A stretch of 64,000 nucleotides of DNA, taken from Eretmocerus hayati. Its lineage: Eukaryota > Arthropoda > Insecta > Hymenoptera > Aphelinidae. The position numbers were made by a program, and so were the translations under genes. Below, piece after piece: positions 1-12,200 of this stretch. Where the stretch lies: NCBI GenBank assembly GCA_029851415.1, contig CM056741.1, forward strand, positions 148,602,522-148,666,521. Direction: 5' to 3'. A model generated the notes under the pieces. That model was not told the origin of the DNA, did not search any database, and worked only from the letters and a program-made list of their open reading frames with translations. The first letter of the stretch is position 1. Each line of letters opens with the position of its first letter.

Positions 1-210
1 AACAAATTTTTAGGCAGGCTCTCTGTTGAATCTGTGGCGTTACGAGAAATCAAAGTGGTTTCCTAGAAATCGAAATGGATTTCTCTTACTAAGATTTACA
101 GACATCCCAATAGTGGCATGGCTATTTACATTTTGTACCCTTGTCCTTAACCTCCCTCTCCGGCAACTGTTTTAGCCAGTCCCACTCACCTTTGCTTACA
201 AGGACCTCTC

Positions 211-447
211 TTAACACTGGTATTCATAGTCGTTAAAACCCTAGAGTTAAGAATTGATCCGCGGGTTAGGCGCTGTAATCGGCGTGGACAAAAAATGTGT
301 TCAAGTCTGAGGTGTTCTGCTGCGTTGGGATAATGTGGGGTGAGTGAGCAGTTTTTAGTTTATTCTTCTGCCACGCCGATGACAGCGCCTAACCCGTGGA
401 TTAATTCGTAACTCTGGGGTTTTAACGACTATGAATACCAGTGTTAA
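211..447. mobile_element. Foldback MITE, 77-bp terminal inverted repeats
   Basis: The left arm (211-287) and right arm (371-447) are inverted copies over 77 bp with about five mismatches, separated by an 83-bp unique centre. Both outer ends read TTAACACTGG inward, so the element sits between TTAA (or TA) target duplications. No transposase is encoded. TTAA targets are known for piggyBac and Kolobok families and TA for Tc1/mariner, so the superfamily is undecided. The short frame that starts at 431 begins inside the right arm and is not treated as a gene. Confidence 0.85.
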
Positions 448-2290
448 CGATACCAAGATTATAGATATTGATCCCAAACCCGGTAAATTTGGACCAGATG
501 AAAATCACTGTACAGGACCTGTGATTCAGGATCAACACAGTATCAGTGATCACCAGGTGATCTATTCCGCTCGACTGTACATTATATCCACCTTGGTTAA
601 TTCAAAAGTAAGGTCAGAAACCTAAAAGGTGGATCTCACTTTTTTTGAGTCTGTTGCTTTTGTAATAGTGAAATTCATCATGCATCTTCCGTTGCACACA
701 TCAATCATTATTTGTCACGGAAATTATGTCGTCAAAATCTTCCAATTTTTTACTGGTGTTGTTGAAATATTACTGGGAATACCTGAGAGACAAAGATGTT
801 TTTGAGAGATTACAGATCCTCATTGACACTTGAACACTTGGATTTGAATATCAATGTCCTATAAACTCGAAACTCTTGAGAGAGGACTTTAGCAAGTCTA
901 ATCAGAAGCGACGCATTATCGTATCTAACTTAACGAAACGCGGTTGAAGAAAATGCCAAGACTACGTCAGCGATCCTCATCTCAACGTCCCTTGCGGTAT
1001 ATAATACAGGAAGAGGATCTCATGCAAGAAGAGATGAATTCCACCTTCTCTCGATGTATTCGAGCTGCTCTTATAGATGCACCGAGAACTGTCTATCCCG
1101 AGCTGCGGTATAAGTGCCAAGCTACGATGGATCACGCGTGGCGTTACGTTCCTCGTGGTCTGCACCAGGCTCTTCTTCCTCCTTACTGAATCGTCAAAGG
1201 CTATATGAAGATATCGGCTGTGAAAGGCCTCGTCGCACGCTATACGATAGATTCATCGCTCGCGTGTGCTTTGTATATGTGTATTGCTGAGCTCTATATA
1301 GATATATACAAATGGGATGAGTTGCCGGTACAAAATTGATAGGTGTGCCGACAAGTTGCGAGATTGAGAAAAATTTGCGTTGCCGAATGATTCTTTCGCG
1401 CAAGTTTTGATGGCTTCTAAAGTCTTGTGTGCATTACGTGGTTTTGCATTTAGTGGTTTTGGATATTTTGTGGCTTCTCTTTGTGATTGCGATATATACT
1501 TGTGGTGAGAGAAGAGTATAGCTTTTGCAACTTCGAGAAACTGGAGCACTTGAAAATTTCCGACCAAAATTGGACTCGTAATTTGAATGTCTTAGATCTA
1601 CTAGGTGTGCCATTAGTGAATACATCATAGATCCTATTCGATGTGTTTAAATTTGATTTATGATATAGTTCAGAGATTTCACAGGTTCCGTGCATCTTAG
1701 GGTTTGAAAAATTTTTTGAAGCTTATGGATACCGTGTGAAATGAAAATCCTCCTTGCTTTCCCCAATGTTGGCTACATTACAGTCAAACTAACCTCTTTG
1801 GAATAATCAGATAGTCTCTATAGAGAATATTTGATTCTATACTCGATTCTATAGGAGTTTCATTTGATGCAACATATCGGGACGCTTCTCGACACTGTGT
1901 CATCTTAAGACGTTGGAAAATCTATACACAACGATAGAAAAAACAATATCTTACTGGGTGGTTGTTCCAATAACAATAATTACATCAAGTTTCAAGTCGA
2001 TACGCGCCCATTTGATCTGCCATGGTGGTTTTTTCGCCCTTGAATTCCCTTTGGCGGGCTTATGATAATTCTATTACTATTCTCCCAACTTACTCAGAAA
2101 TAGTTTATCACCATCAGCCATGCCTAGCTCTTATTCCTCGTTCCGGTTCAAATAGCTATTCAAGACTATTTCCTGTGATTTTTTGGGGAGGTTTTCCATC
2201 TTCGTTGCGTTCTCGCGGAGCACAATTAGATTAAAATAATGGGGGTTTCTCCAATCTTCTCATGTTCCTTGAGAAATGCCCGGAAGCTCC
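448..2290. other. Unassigned, no gene recognised
   Basis: No recognisable gene or element. The best plus-strand frame runs 944-1189 (81 codons from TTG, first ATG at 953) with a basic, Arg/Ser-rich start (PRLRQRSSSQRPLRY). It matches no family known to me. Short minus-strand frames overlap at 1194-1695. Any of these could be an exon fragment, but none has a supporting motif. Confidence 0.3.
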
Positions 2291-2294
2291 TACT

Positions 2295-2720
2295 AGAATC
2301 ACTGACAGGGGATGAACCGATCCCAAAACCTAAGAAAGACAATCAAACCCGCGAATATTACGAGGCTCGGACTAGAATCTCTGTTAGGGAATGAATCAAT
2401 CTCAAAACATACGGAGGAGGTCAAACCCGCCGATGACCGAACCAGGAAGTTTGACGAGGGACCAACCACTTCCACTACCTATAAAGGCAATCATACCCAC
2501 AAATGCCCGAATGCTTGAACCGAGAATTCGTCCAGGGATGAAGCGATCCCAGAAGCTAGGAAGGCAATCGAACCCGCCAATACTCAGATGGTCGGGGCAA
2601 TAACTCTGTCGGAGGTTATACCCTATCCAGAACTCAGGGAAGCGATAAAATCGTCCAGCGTCGGCCAGTGTACCGAGGCTCTAACAGACCATTCCGTCGA
2701 AGACAGAATTCAATCCTATA
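2295..2720. repeat. Degenerate tandem repeat, unit about 79 bp
   Basis: Successive blocks share the order GGGATGAA-CGATCCCA-AAGC/ACCTA-GGCAATC-AACCCGCC. Clear copies start near 2295, 2373 and 2520, with weaker ones near 2450 and 2600. The roughly 79-bp period is not a multiple of three, so each copy moves the equivalent peptide (MNRSQN, then MNQSQN) into a new frame. That argues against coding. Confidence 0.65.
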
Positions 2721-2857
2721 GTCCTTGATAGGCCCTCAAACCCACTGAAAGCCAAACGCTAGATCTGGAGAATCGGTTGAAAAGAAGATCAATTGGCAAC
2801 AAGTAGTCCTGAAACTTACGCCCTGGAACTCAACGTTCTGAAACTCATCCATTGGCT

Positions 2858-3086
2858 TACCGTCAAATTGGGTAATTTTGGAATAGTGGGGTAACTTTGG
2901 TACACCCTCCAAAGGCTTGTCGTACGTTCCAGGAGCAATAAATAGGATTCCATAGTATTAGAATTGATAAAAGAATTTGATTGGAGTGCTGTGAAATTAA
3001 CTGAGTTGCTCCTGAGCGTTGTACAAGACTTCTGAGAGTGTACCAAAGTTACCCCACGTGTACCAAAATTACCCAATTTGACGGTA
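2858..3086. mobile_element. Inverted-repeat element, about 48-bp arms
   Basis: The left arm (2858-2905) and right arm (3038-3086) are inverted copies with only a few differences. Each arm contains the doublet GGTAATTTTGG and GGTAACTTTGG, so it is internally repetitive. A solo fragment of the same end lies at 14477-14504. This fits a small non-autonomous DNA element; no transposase is seen. Confidence 0.7.
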
Positions 3087-3299
3087 TCCTCAGAAAAAGT
3101 ATCTGGTCCAAGTATACGGGCATTGCGAGATTGCGTTCCTGGATTCTGGATTGGGTTTATCCCCCGAGAGTTTTTGGTCCGAGCATCTGGGTATTTATAG
3201 GTTCGATTACCTTCCTAGGGTTTGAGAATTTCCTTCCCGATAAAATTTTTATTCATTGATGCAAAGTTCTCGTTTCGAAGTTATCATGGGATATTCCTA

Positions 3300-3800
3300 T
3301 AAGAAGACCAAAATGACCGCGGATTCGCATCCAGCGACCCCGAAAACACGGAGTCAGTGCAAAACGATGTATGCTCCAATAACCAGCTGCGAATACTCTC
3401 GAATATACTGAATTTCTGAGGTTATGTCATAACTACCCCCAACTAGGATTCAACTGATCCCGGATTCGTATTCAGCAACCCCATAAAAATAGAGGTAATG
3501 CAACACAGAGTATGGTTCGATTACGATCTCTAAGTGTCCTCGAAGAATCATGGTTTTTCGATGTGTTCAAACCTTGACGTGCTGAGACCAAGACGACCTC
3601 GGATTTGGATTCAGCAAACCCAAAAACACAGAGTTACTGGTCAAAAGTGAATTTAGTATGGTTTGATGGTGGTCCCCGAGCGACTTCGTAAAATCGCTGT
3701 GCTTTGAAGTGATGTCAAAATGTCGACGTGCTAGAACTGAACTGATCCTGGATTCAGATTCTGCGACCCTAAAAACATAAAGGTAGTATAGTTTGGGAGA
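3300..3800. repeat. Decayed satellite, unit about 140-148 bp
   Basis: Four copies of a block of the form GGATTC-ATTCAGC-AACCC-AAAAACA-AGAG-TA begin near 3318, 3457, 3598 and 3743. Each is followed by a similar tail containing TATGGTTCGAT or TAGTATGGTTTGAT. Copies are well diverged, so the array is old. No coding potential. Confidence 0.65.
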
Positions 3801-6790
3801 TAAGTCAAAACTTTTTTTCGTGGGACTGTGTTATGTATGCACCCTTCTCTCCGAAAAAGGCTAGTTTGATCGTGAATAGGTTATTCGACTGCTCTTCCTC
3901 TAACAGTGTTGATACTCAGTTGATCCTCATAGCAACGGAAAATCTCCATTTTCACAGCACTCCATTGCAGAAATGGAACGAGTTTGGAAGCGGAAGATCA
4001 GAGTAGGAGGAGTCTGAATTTTTTTAAACTCAAATCTTGAGAGATCTCACGGTCATTCCAATTAAATATAATTGATGGAGCTGACTATGAGTTGACATTT
4101 GATTGATCACAATTTATGATCGGGAATACGTCTGAATGATCAGAAATTGACGGTATCTGCTGAGTTGATATAGTATTTTGCATGGCTGATGATTGGAAAC
4201 AAAGATGTCTTTATGGAACATGAACGAATCCATTGCTCTCTATATCTTTCCTTGGTCATTTATTCAGAAATAAAAAAGTCTCACGTAACAATCTGACTCA
4301 ATGAGCATCGATCTGATTCAAAGAACTTCTCATGCCACCCAATCAGTAAGATAATTATATCTTTGAAACGAATGCAGCTACGATCTTTTCCAGAAAAGAT
4401 TCTGAAGATGTCTAATAGAAGGCCCAAAATGACAAAAAAAAACCCGTGACCAGCTTTTGTCGTCATATTTGAGTGGGTTTTCCATCGTTCCGGAGAACTG
4501 TGATGATTTTGATTAAAAGAATTATAGCATTTAGGGTTCTTGCAGCTTGAAGGATCGAAACTTTTTCTCGAACCGGTTTTCTTTCTGCTTGAGCACATCA
4601 TTTGTTGCAGACCGTATAAATTTTTCCGTATTCTTCATGTTGGAAGCTATCCTCAGAAGGAAAATTAACCAAAAATATGATGTTGTTTTTGAGATTCCCA
4701 ATTTTTGAGGTTTTTCACGGAAAATCAATTTCATGAGATGTTTTAAGATAATGTACCCAACTCAAAATTTGCGTAACATTCAAGAGAATCCGTTCCAGAC
4801 AGAACAAAAAATACGTATCTCTTCATTTTGTCTCTAGAGTCATATAATCTTTCGCTGAGACAATAAGAAATGTCGACCATTTTTACAGGTCGATCTTATA
4901 TGGATTCAGCCTGCACCTACTCCACCAAGACTCTAGGGATACCCTTCAAGACTTGCGGAGATTTTTCTCACATTACCAGACGAAACACGATCAAAGAAAA
5001 GGAGCTCGATATTAAAGATTAACAATATTTCTACATTATTCAATCAGATAAATCAACGACGTCAGTTACCGTCAACTCATTATTCCATAAATCCCCTCGG
5101 CATTCAACGTCTAAGGCTTGCACAAACTCTCCTCCGGCACTGGCAATGTAGTTTGCTCTATATGTTCAATAAAATCTAAAGCAGGATATAATTTCTACAT
5201 CAACGATTGTACGCCAAACAGCGTGATACGAGCAAACCAAGTTTGGTTCTGATGCGAAAAAATTTTGCATACGCAAACACAGAGCAAAATAGCTCGTTGT
5301 TATGATAAATTTTAGCGAAAGTGCGCCCGCTTAAATTTTTCTGTAAAAGCTGCGCAACTCATTGTTCGCTGCGAGCGGAGCGCGCCAGTTCCTTCGTTTC
5401 CTCAAGCTTTAAGAAACTCACCGACTCGCACATAACAACAACATCAGCATCAGCAGCAGTATTACTCTAAAAAAAATGTTGCACTAGATCTATAATATGC
5501 AGAAAAACCACACGTATAAGGATCGCCTACTCATACTTATAAACACATCAGTGCTCTAGAAACGGAGAATAATCATGGTCGGGGCTTTCAACGGTTCGCT
5601 AACGCCCGGGGAACATAATTTCATCGTGGGTGCGCTGCTCCCGCCGGCTAATCTCTGCCGACATTTATATCGGCGCCCGATATCTGCCGCATATGTGCGC
5701 GCCACACTCGATATCAGCGATATTGATGCATTATACACGTATATAAGCGCCATCATGACGATATATAAATAGTGAAATACGTTGCACACAATTTTTTCCA
5801 ATATACATGGTATGTATGTGTGCGGTATCTATCGGTGTGTTACAGAGCCCAGGGTGTCGGTGAGTATATATGTCCGCGAGATGGTGGCTGGCACATAATG
5901 CGACAGCGTCTTGGCGGCAGTGTGAGATTGCTAGTCGCGGACAGGCAATTAAAGAGGACAGAGCGTCACGTCAGTAGTTTAGGGGCGATAATACGTAGTA
6001 CGTATCGATTGATCCCGATCGATTCTATCTCTTTCATTGCGATATAGAGAGTGTGGCTCTCTTCTTTCTCTCGTGGAGTGAGAATGAGCATGGATCTGCA
6101 TGAATCGGAGTGAGACACGAACTGGTGAGGATCTTGATGATCCTCAGATGCGTCGTTGTCACTGACTTCCTATATAGTTGAGAAGCAAGCGGGTGGTACT
6201 TGGTATTAGGTATAGACTCGAGAAGGAGAGAGTTGCGCAAGTGCAGGGTTAGCCTGCCTCGTTTCCTGTCACTGATGTGTGCGACAATCTATTGACACGA
6301 TCGGCTATCCGGTGAATATCACCTCTCGATAAATTTCTCACTATACTGCTTTAGTTGTAGTATATCTCTTCCACATCGCACTTTCATCCCGATCTCGTGC
6401 ATTCAATATTCCTATTCTTCCTCGTTGCTGTTACATATGCACGAATTTCTCGACGCTATCAGAGCCCGATTCATCAATCGAGTGATTCTTTCTCCTGACG
6501 AATGCGATCTTTATCGTGATATCTTGCGATCCTCCTAGTCTGAGTATTCTTGAATCTCTTAAATCATTATTCACTAGCATTCTTGCCTTAATACTCGCTA
6601 CCACTCATTTGGATCGTAAATTTTTTCGATGAGTCCCATACCTTTGAGATGTTTCTGTATTAGTTCAATGATGATGGTGGTAAAATAATAATTGATATTT
6701 GAATCGAGGTGTCGAAGAGGAGTTTTATACGATGTTCAAAAAAATTATATTATGTTGAATTATACAAACTAATAGATATACTACTCCAGG
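3800..6790. other. Unassigned, includes a CpG-rich patch at 5.55-6.05 kb
   Basis: No gene recognised. The stretch 5550-6050 stands out because it has many CpG and CGATAT-type steps and two short plus frames (5575-5772, 65 codons; 5772-6047, 91 codons). It could be a promoter or first-exon region, but no motif decides this. A minus frame at 4281-4601 (106 codons) is unrecognised and Lys/Ser-rich. Confidence 0.25.
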
Positions 6791-6894
6791 AGATTTGGAT
6801 CAAATGCTCTGAATTTTGAGAACGGGCCAGTGAGTCCCGAACTGTTGATTCTTTTGATGTATAGTCAATATGTTGAGGGATGGTTCAATGATGA

Positions 6895-8040
6895 GGCAAA
6901 TTGAAGAACAGGGACAAGGTAGAAATAAAGATGGGGATGGAAATGGTGAGAGGGATAGAAACAGGGATAGGGATAGAGACAAGAGTGGGGACAAGGACAG
7001 GCATAGGGAGAGGGACAGGAATAAAGATAGCAACAGGAAAAGGTATAGAGATAGGACTGGGGACGGGACCGGGATAGGTTTAGGGATAAGGATAGGGACA
7101 GACGCAGGGGTGGGGACGGAAATAGAGGCAGGGATGGGATAAGAAGATAGATGAGGATGGGGTATGGATAAGGATAGGGGTAGGAACAGAGATAGAGATA
7201 GCGACAGAAATAGGGGCAAGGCCAGGGATAAGGATAGCAACAGGAAAAGGTCTAGGGACAAGGCTGAGCACGACAGGGATAGAAATAGGGATAGGAATCG
7301 GGATACGGATGAGGCCAGGCATAGGGAGAGGAAGAGGGGTAGTAAGAGGGATAAAGATAATGATAGCAAGCGATAGGGATGAGAGTGGAACAGGGATATG
7401 GCAGAGACAGAGACAAAGATAGCAATAGGGATATGGACAGGGATGGGGTTAGGGATACGAACACGGATAGAACAGGGACAAAGACAGGGATAGTCACAGG
7501 GACAGGGATGAGGTTAGGGATAGGAACAGGGATAAGAGCAGGGACAGAGAAAGGGATAGGAACTGATCCAGGAATAAGGGCAAGCCCAGAGACAGGGATA
7601 GAAACTGGGATAAGGTCGGGAGTTGGGATAAGGATAGGGTTAGGGGTAAGGATAGGGATGGGAACAGGGATAGGTATATGGTCAGGGACCTCGACAGGGA
7701 ATGATATAGAGACGGGGATCAAAACAGCGATAGGGGCAGGGACACGGATGAGGATGGGAATGGGGTTGGTGATCTGGGGATGGAAAGTACTGTACTGATG
7801 CGGTCTAGGTCGATATAGCTCTGTCCAGTGCGGTGTAATTAGGGACAGTGGCTTCGAGAGGGACGGGAGTATGGTTAAAGGTAGGCATAAGGACAGGTAT
7901 AGGGACAAGAGCATGGGGATGAGGATTGTAATAGGGATACGAACAGGGATAAGAATAGGGACAGGGACTTGGATATGAGGACAGTGATATGGGTAGGGGC
8001 GGAATATGGATGTGTACAGGGATAGGGACAGGGATAGTTT
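6895..8040. repeat. Purine-rich hexanucleotide array (AGGGATA/GGGACA type)
   Basis: More than 1.1 kb of the plus strand is built from variants of GGGATA, GGGACA, GGAACA and AGAGAC, nearly free of pyrimidines apart from the fixed T or C. Around 7790-7835 it is interrupted by decamer-like sequence. Long frames on both strands (for example 7252-7914 minus, 7379-7798 plus) are by-products of a period-6 repeat lacking stops. The plus frames give Arg/Asp/Gly repeats and the minus frames Ser/Leu/Pro repeats. The purine strand could form triplex or G-quadruplex DNA; that is inference. Confidence 0.9.
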
Positions 8041-8110
8041 GGCCTCATTCAGTCTAGTCCGGTCTAGTTGAGTCTACTTCGATCTCGCTTGGTAGAACAT
8101 TACGTCTTTT
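8041..8110. repeat. Decamer array, GGTCTAGTTC orientation, short
   Basis: About seven copies of a 10-bp unit related to GGTCTAGTTC, directly abutting the hexanucleotide array. The same unit makes up the large array at 12778-13465 and, inverted, the array at 8455-8720. Confidence 0.75.
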
Positions 8111-8276
8111 CCAGTTCAGTTTGGTGTTATCAGGAATTAATCTCCAAAGAATATTGAGACATCACACCCAGCCGTTCCAAAAATTCAGAATAGCTACTCT
8201 AAATCCCCCAAAATGATTCATCTATCAGCAGATATAATCCAAGATAATGTCATTTTTGCGATCTCCGCGAGGAATT

Positions 8277-8445
8277 TCTTCCTGGTAATTGATCAGCAAT
8301 CATTCTTTTAGCATCAGTATTGGACTACAAAAGCATTTCAGAGGCCCGTGAATTATCGGGAATATTCACTGGCCGAACGAGCGGTAGCGAGGGAGACAAT
8401 AACTGCTAGTTGGTCAGTATATTCCACCCATAGCCCACGTGGCCT
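8277..8445. repeat. Dispersed repeat copy 1 (partner at 14093-14255)
   Basis: This block aligns in direct orientation with 14093-14255. Shared stretches include AGAAGCATTTCAG/AAAAGCATTTCAG, GCCGAACGAGCG, GGCAATAACG/GACAATAACT and GTATTCACCC/ATATTCCACCC. The two copies lie 5.8 kb apart and bracket the decamer and Helitron region. No coding signal; family unidentified. Confidence 0.65.
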
Positions 8446-8454
8446 CGTGATATA

Positions 8455-8720
8455 TTTCAACCAGATTCGATCGGACAGGACCAGGCCATGTCTGCGTACA
8501 AAGCCAGACGTTACCACCGTACTAGACCGCAAAAGACCGCACTCAACTAAGCGAGACTGTAATAGACCAGAACAGACTGGACAAGATCAAGCTGAATCGA
8601 ATCAGACTGTACTAGTGCCTTGCCAGTACCATACTAGACCATACTACTCACAAACAAGAACGAATTAGACCAAATTAGGTCCAACTAGACCGATCTAGAC
8701 CGAAGTAAATCAAACTCGAT
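8455..8720. repeat. Decamer array, inverted (GAACTAGACC) orientation
   Basis: Degenerate 10-bp units of the type GAACTAGACC or CGTACTAGACC, the reverse complement of the unit at 12778-13465. A further short block lies at 9100-9145. Orientation therefore flips inside the region. Confidence 0.8.
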
Positions 8721-8734
8721 TAATTTGGGGCCGA

Positions 8735-9080
8735 ACTAGGAATGATAATTCTCGTACGGTACTAGTACAATGATTCTCGTATGGCACTAGTACAATGGTT
8801 GTTGTACAAAACTAGTTCATGATTCTAGTACGGCGCTAGCACAATTGCACGGTACTAGTACGATGATTCTGTACAATACTAGCCCCGCTGAAAAATTTAA
8901 CCTTGTAAACAACCTTGTGAATAACGTTAGATACAAAGTTGTTTACAAGGTTATTTACGAGGTTATTTACAACGTTGTTAACAAGGTTGTCTACAAGGTT
9001 AAATTTTTCAGCGGAGAGAACGATGATTCTAGCACGGTACTAGTACGACGATTCTCGTGCGGTGCTAGTACGTATTAAAA
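8735..9080. repeat. Minisatellite, about 29-bp unit, interrupted by a MITE
   Basis: Units of the form GATGATTCTCGTACGG-TACTAGTACAAT repeat at 8735-8884 and resume at 9015-9080. The break is the 130-bp palindromic element at 8885-9014. Each unit carries the short palindrome TACTAGTA. Confidence 0.8.
8885..9014. mobile_element. 130-bp MITE with perfect TIRs, inserted in a minisatellite
   Basis: The ends read CCGCTGAAAAATTTAACCTT inward on both sides and match exactly; the terminal repeat continues for a few more bases. The interior is itself a decayed repeat of GTTGTTTACAAGGTTATTTAC-like 9-12-bp steps. It is too short for a transposase. Because it splits an otherwise continuous minisatellite, the empty site is obvious and insertion is well supported. 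Confidence 0.85.
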
Positions 9081-9099
9081 TCGTATAAGTACTGTATTT

Positions 9100-9265
9100 G
9101 ATCGAACTAGACCGTATTCAAGCAGATTAGACCGAACCATTCTTTCATCCATCCATCCATCGTCCCATCCGTGGCCCATATGGCCACCCAGGCCACTCAT
9201 TACACCTGTAGGCAACCCGATATACGGGATCTGGACAGACAAATTTTGGACTGGTGTTTAACTAC
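9100..9265. repeat. Decamer remnant, CATC run and block B (inverted partner at 13470-13620)
   Basis: Order on the plus strand: GAACTAGACC units (9100-9145), a (CATC)n run (about 9146-9165), then a block containing ATGGCCACCC, GTAGGCAACCC and GACAGACAAATTTTGG. The reverse complement of 13470-13620 carries the same CATCC run and block (ACGGCCACCC, TAGGCAACCC, GACGGACAAATTTTGG). The two loci are thus inverted copies of one compound repeat. Confidence 0.75.
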
Positions 9266-12200
9266 TATAATTTGTTCCTTGTTTCCCGTCATTGGACAAT
9301 GCTTCTGACCACGTATGTGCTATGAGGCTTTAAACGCATTCATAAATTCTTCTAGTACTTCTGTACTGAGATCGCCACCGCGCCTATTTTTTTGACTTTA
9401 CGATTAAATCGTTTATTAATTAAAAACAGTTGGTCCAGCTCTCTATATGTGCATGATATACACATTCATTCTACGCAAACTTATGATGCTAATATCAAAT
9501 CCATCTTGAGTTACAAATGTCGATTGATTGACATTTGTCCCAATCTGAAGAAAGACGAACACTTCATTCCGCGCGCTCACTGCAGTGTACTGCTTCGAAA
9601 ATTTCAATTTACACTCATTACATTGATCTCGGAAAGATCCTGGTTGCGCTCGCGATACTGTGCTACCAGTCTTACCTGAAAGACTTATCACCAGCTGGCT
9701 GACTTAGTGCAGAAGAGCAAAACACTTCTGTGTATGGGAAACTGACCTGGGTACACTGAAGAATAGGAAAATTCAGAATCATGCATTGTAAATGGTCTGT
9801 AGCTTTTCAATATGTTGTGTATGGTGATGAATACATATGGTGGTATATACCTATTACGTATATACCACCACTCCTAGTAAATAGGTATTACCTATCCACT
9901 AGGAAAGCAAACATATGATGCTTTCGCGCTATGCAGTATTAGTGCGACAATCGCACATGATTTTAATGGGTGCTTGCGGTTCACCAATGCATGAGAAGCA
10001 ATGAAGCTTCTCTCTGGCAACGTATGTGAAAATTATTTGAGATAATAGAAGGGGAGTTCGAGGGGGAGTTAGTAGCAAATTCTGATATTGTTAGAACAGG
10101 AGAAAGACGTGGAGATGTATGGGATGGAAAAAATTCCAGTTCGGCACGCTTCAACCTTGACCCTCATTACTGTGGCATCCGCCATACACTGTTTATAGAT
10201 TTCAGTTTCCGTTAAAGCTTTTGTTCCTTACTGAGCATGCTACTGCTAGTGTATTCCATACTCCTTCCTATCGTTTACCTCACCGATTTAAGAAAATGAC
10301 CAAATACGGATGGATCTCGAGTCGATACCACGTGAGCATATTCTTTTAGATATTTCTTAAGAAAAGAGAAGCATTGTAGGGTTGCATTCGAGAGATAAAT
10401 GAGTCAGCTGAGAATGATACCAATATATTCTTGTACTTTTTCACAATTCCTTTGGAAGATGTATCAAACACAAGTGCACTGTAAAAAGTTTGTGGTAAAT
10501 ACTGCAACCGAACGATTGCAATTTCGACCACAACAATTGATTGACAACGAAAATTAATTAACCGTTTTTCTTTTGGTGGCAATCACTGATTGCAAGTACA
10601 ATGCAACCACTGGTTGAAAACTTGATTTCTGCGAATATGGGGATGAGTATGAGACCCATAAGTTTGAAGGGCCTCGGGTGACATTATTGCATGATTGGGT
10701 CAGAAAAATGAGTTTCATCACAGTCCTTCGTGAATGAATAGGAATAAATGATAGCCGTAGGCACTGTGAACCTTTTCTGTAAAAGTTTCAGGTCAAGCAA
10801 CTCTCGGTTGTGGTCGTTTGAGGATTGGTGTAGGCGTAGGTCCGTCCGGGTCTATAGACTCAGGATGGGCAATCACCAATCCGGATACAACCACTGCCGA
10901 TACGTTGCTTAACCTGCATTTGCTTAACCGGAACTTGTTTACAAAAATCTGTGATGGAATATATTCTTTTGACTGAATATTGTCGCTCAAGCGTCAACAC
11001 CACTCAATTTCAAGGGTCCCATATTTGCAGTGTTACAATTTCTCACCGGTGGTTGAATAAGGCATACAATCAAAGGTTAAGTTCGAGGTTAAATTTCCAA
11101 TCACTCGGTTGGCTTTTGAACCAAGAGTTTGCTGAGTTTGGTAGCAAGTCGATAACATTTTTATAGTTAGAAATTTTTACATTACGACCGGATAGATGCT
11201 ATTCCGTTTTTCTGTAGCTTCCTAAAAGAGAGCCAAAAATGCTTACATAAACTAACCAAATTCAGATGCTCGTTATTTTGCCGTATCACACCTGTAAAAG
11301 TACTTATGTCCTCTCCATTTGATATTTTATCTTCCTCTCTTGCCTTTTCATGTCTTCGTCGTTTTCATTTTCGTGGAAGGAGTTCCGAGAGACGCATGTT
11401 TGGAGCCACATAACTTACTCCATGAACCATAGGCGTGCTAACGATCCAGAAGGAGAGGAACATCTCAAAATTACGTTTAATGGTATCTTTTTACGCCCAC
11501 GGAACGCCCCTTGGCTTTTTGGCATAAAATCAAGTGCGAAAAAGAGGACGATGCTCTCGCTTATGTGAAATACAACGAAGATAAGAGCAAAACAAGTCTG
11601 TATAGAGAATTTGCTTCTTCCATGCGTGCAACTAAAATATGCTTTGCCCGGACAGGAGAGTTCGGATACCCATTCAGAATCAATTGGATTCTGAAACTAG
11701 CTCATTTTTTTATTATCGATCGACTATTAATAGAATGTTTTGGAAATTTAGATTAGTAATGAGCGGTTAATTAAGCTCAAGGTTATTTGTTTAATCAACC
11801 CGGTCACCGCATGATCATCACTTTATTATACGACTCGACGCGGAAGATGCGTGTTTCCGCGTCTCGCCGTATATAAAAAAACAGCATATGCGTCTGGTGC
11901 CAAAAAAAAGTTTTCGTGAAGAACAAAGATTTTTGGCACTCGACGCGTGATATACTATTTCTTAGAGTGTGCAGTGTGTGTGCTGGTTTGTACACCTTTG
12001 CACATAACATTGGCACAAACGATTCCAAATTACATTCATTTTGGTGTGAAGTCTTTCACCACTCTCTTCAAAAAACGATTCTATATTTGAATGAGTACAA
12101 CTTTTTTCACTGTGATCTACACTTTGAACTGTTTCGACTTGCTACTCATACAACTTTTTGCGTGGTTTACAGTACGGACCATTCGAGTAGCTTTCCCTCA

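Noticed and set aside
3195..3215. GGTTCGATTACC, resembling a tRNA B box
   Set aside because: No cloverleaf or A box at the right distance; the phrase recurs inside the decayed 145-bp repeats.
6800..7369. 189-codon Leu/Ser-rich minus frame
   Set aside because: Same hexanucleotide array; low complexity without any domain.
7252..7914. 220-codon minus-strand frame, the longest in the window
   Set aside because: It lies in a period-6 repeat and reads as Ile/Pro/Val/Ser repeats. Frames are open on both strands there, so length is not evidence of a gene.
11837..11863. Hairpin near the Helitron fragment as a possible Helitron 3' terminus
   Set aside because: No CTRR follows within the expected distance on either strand.
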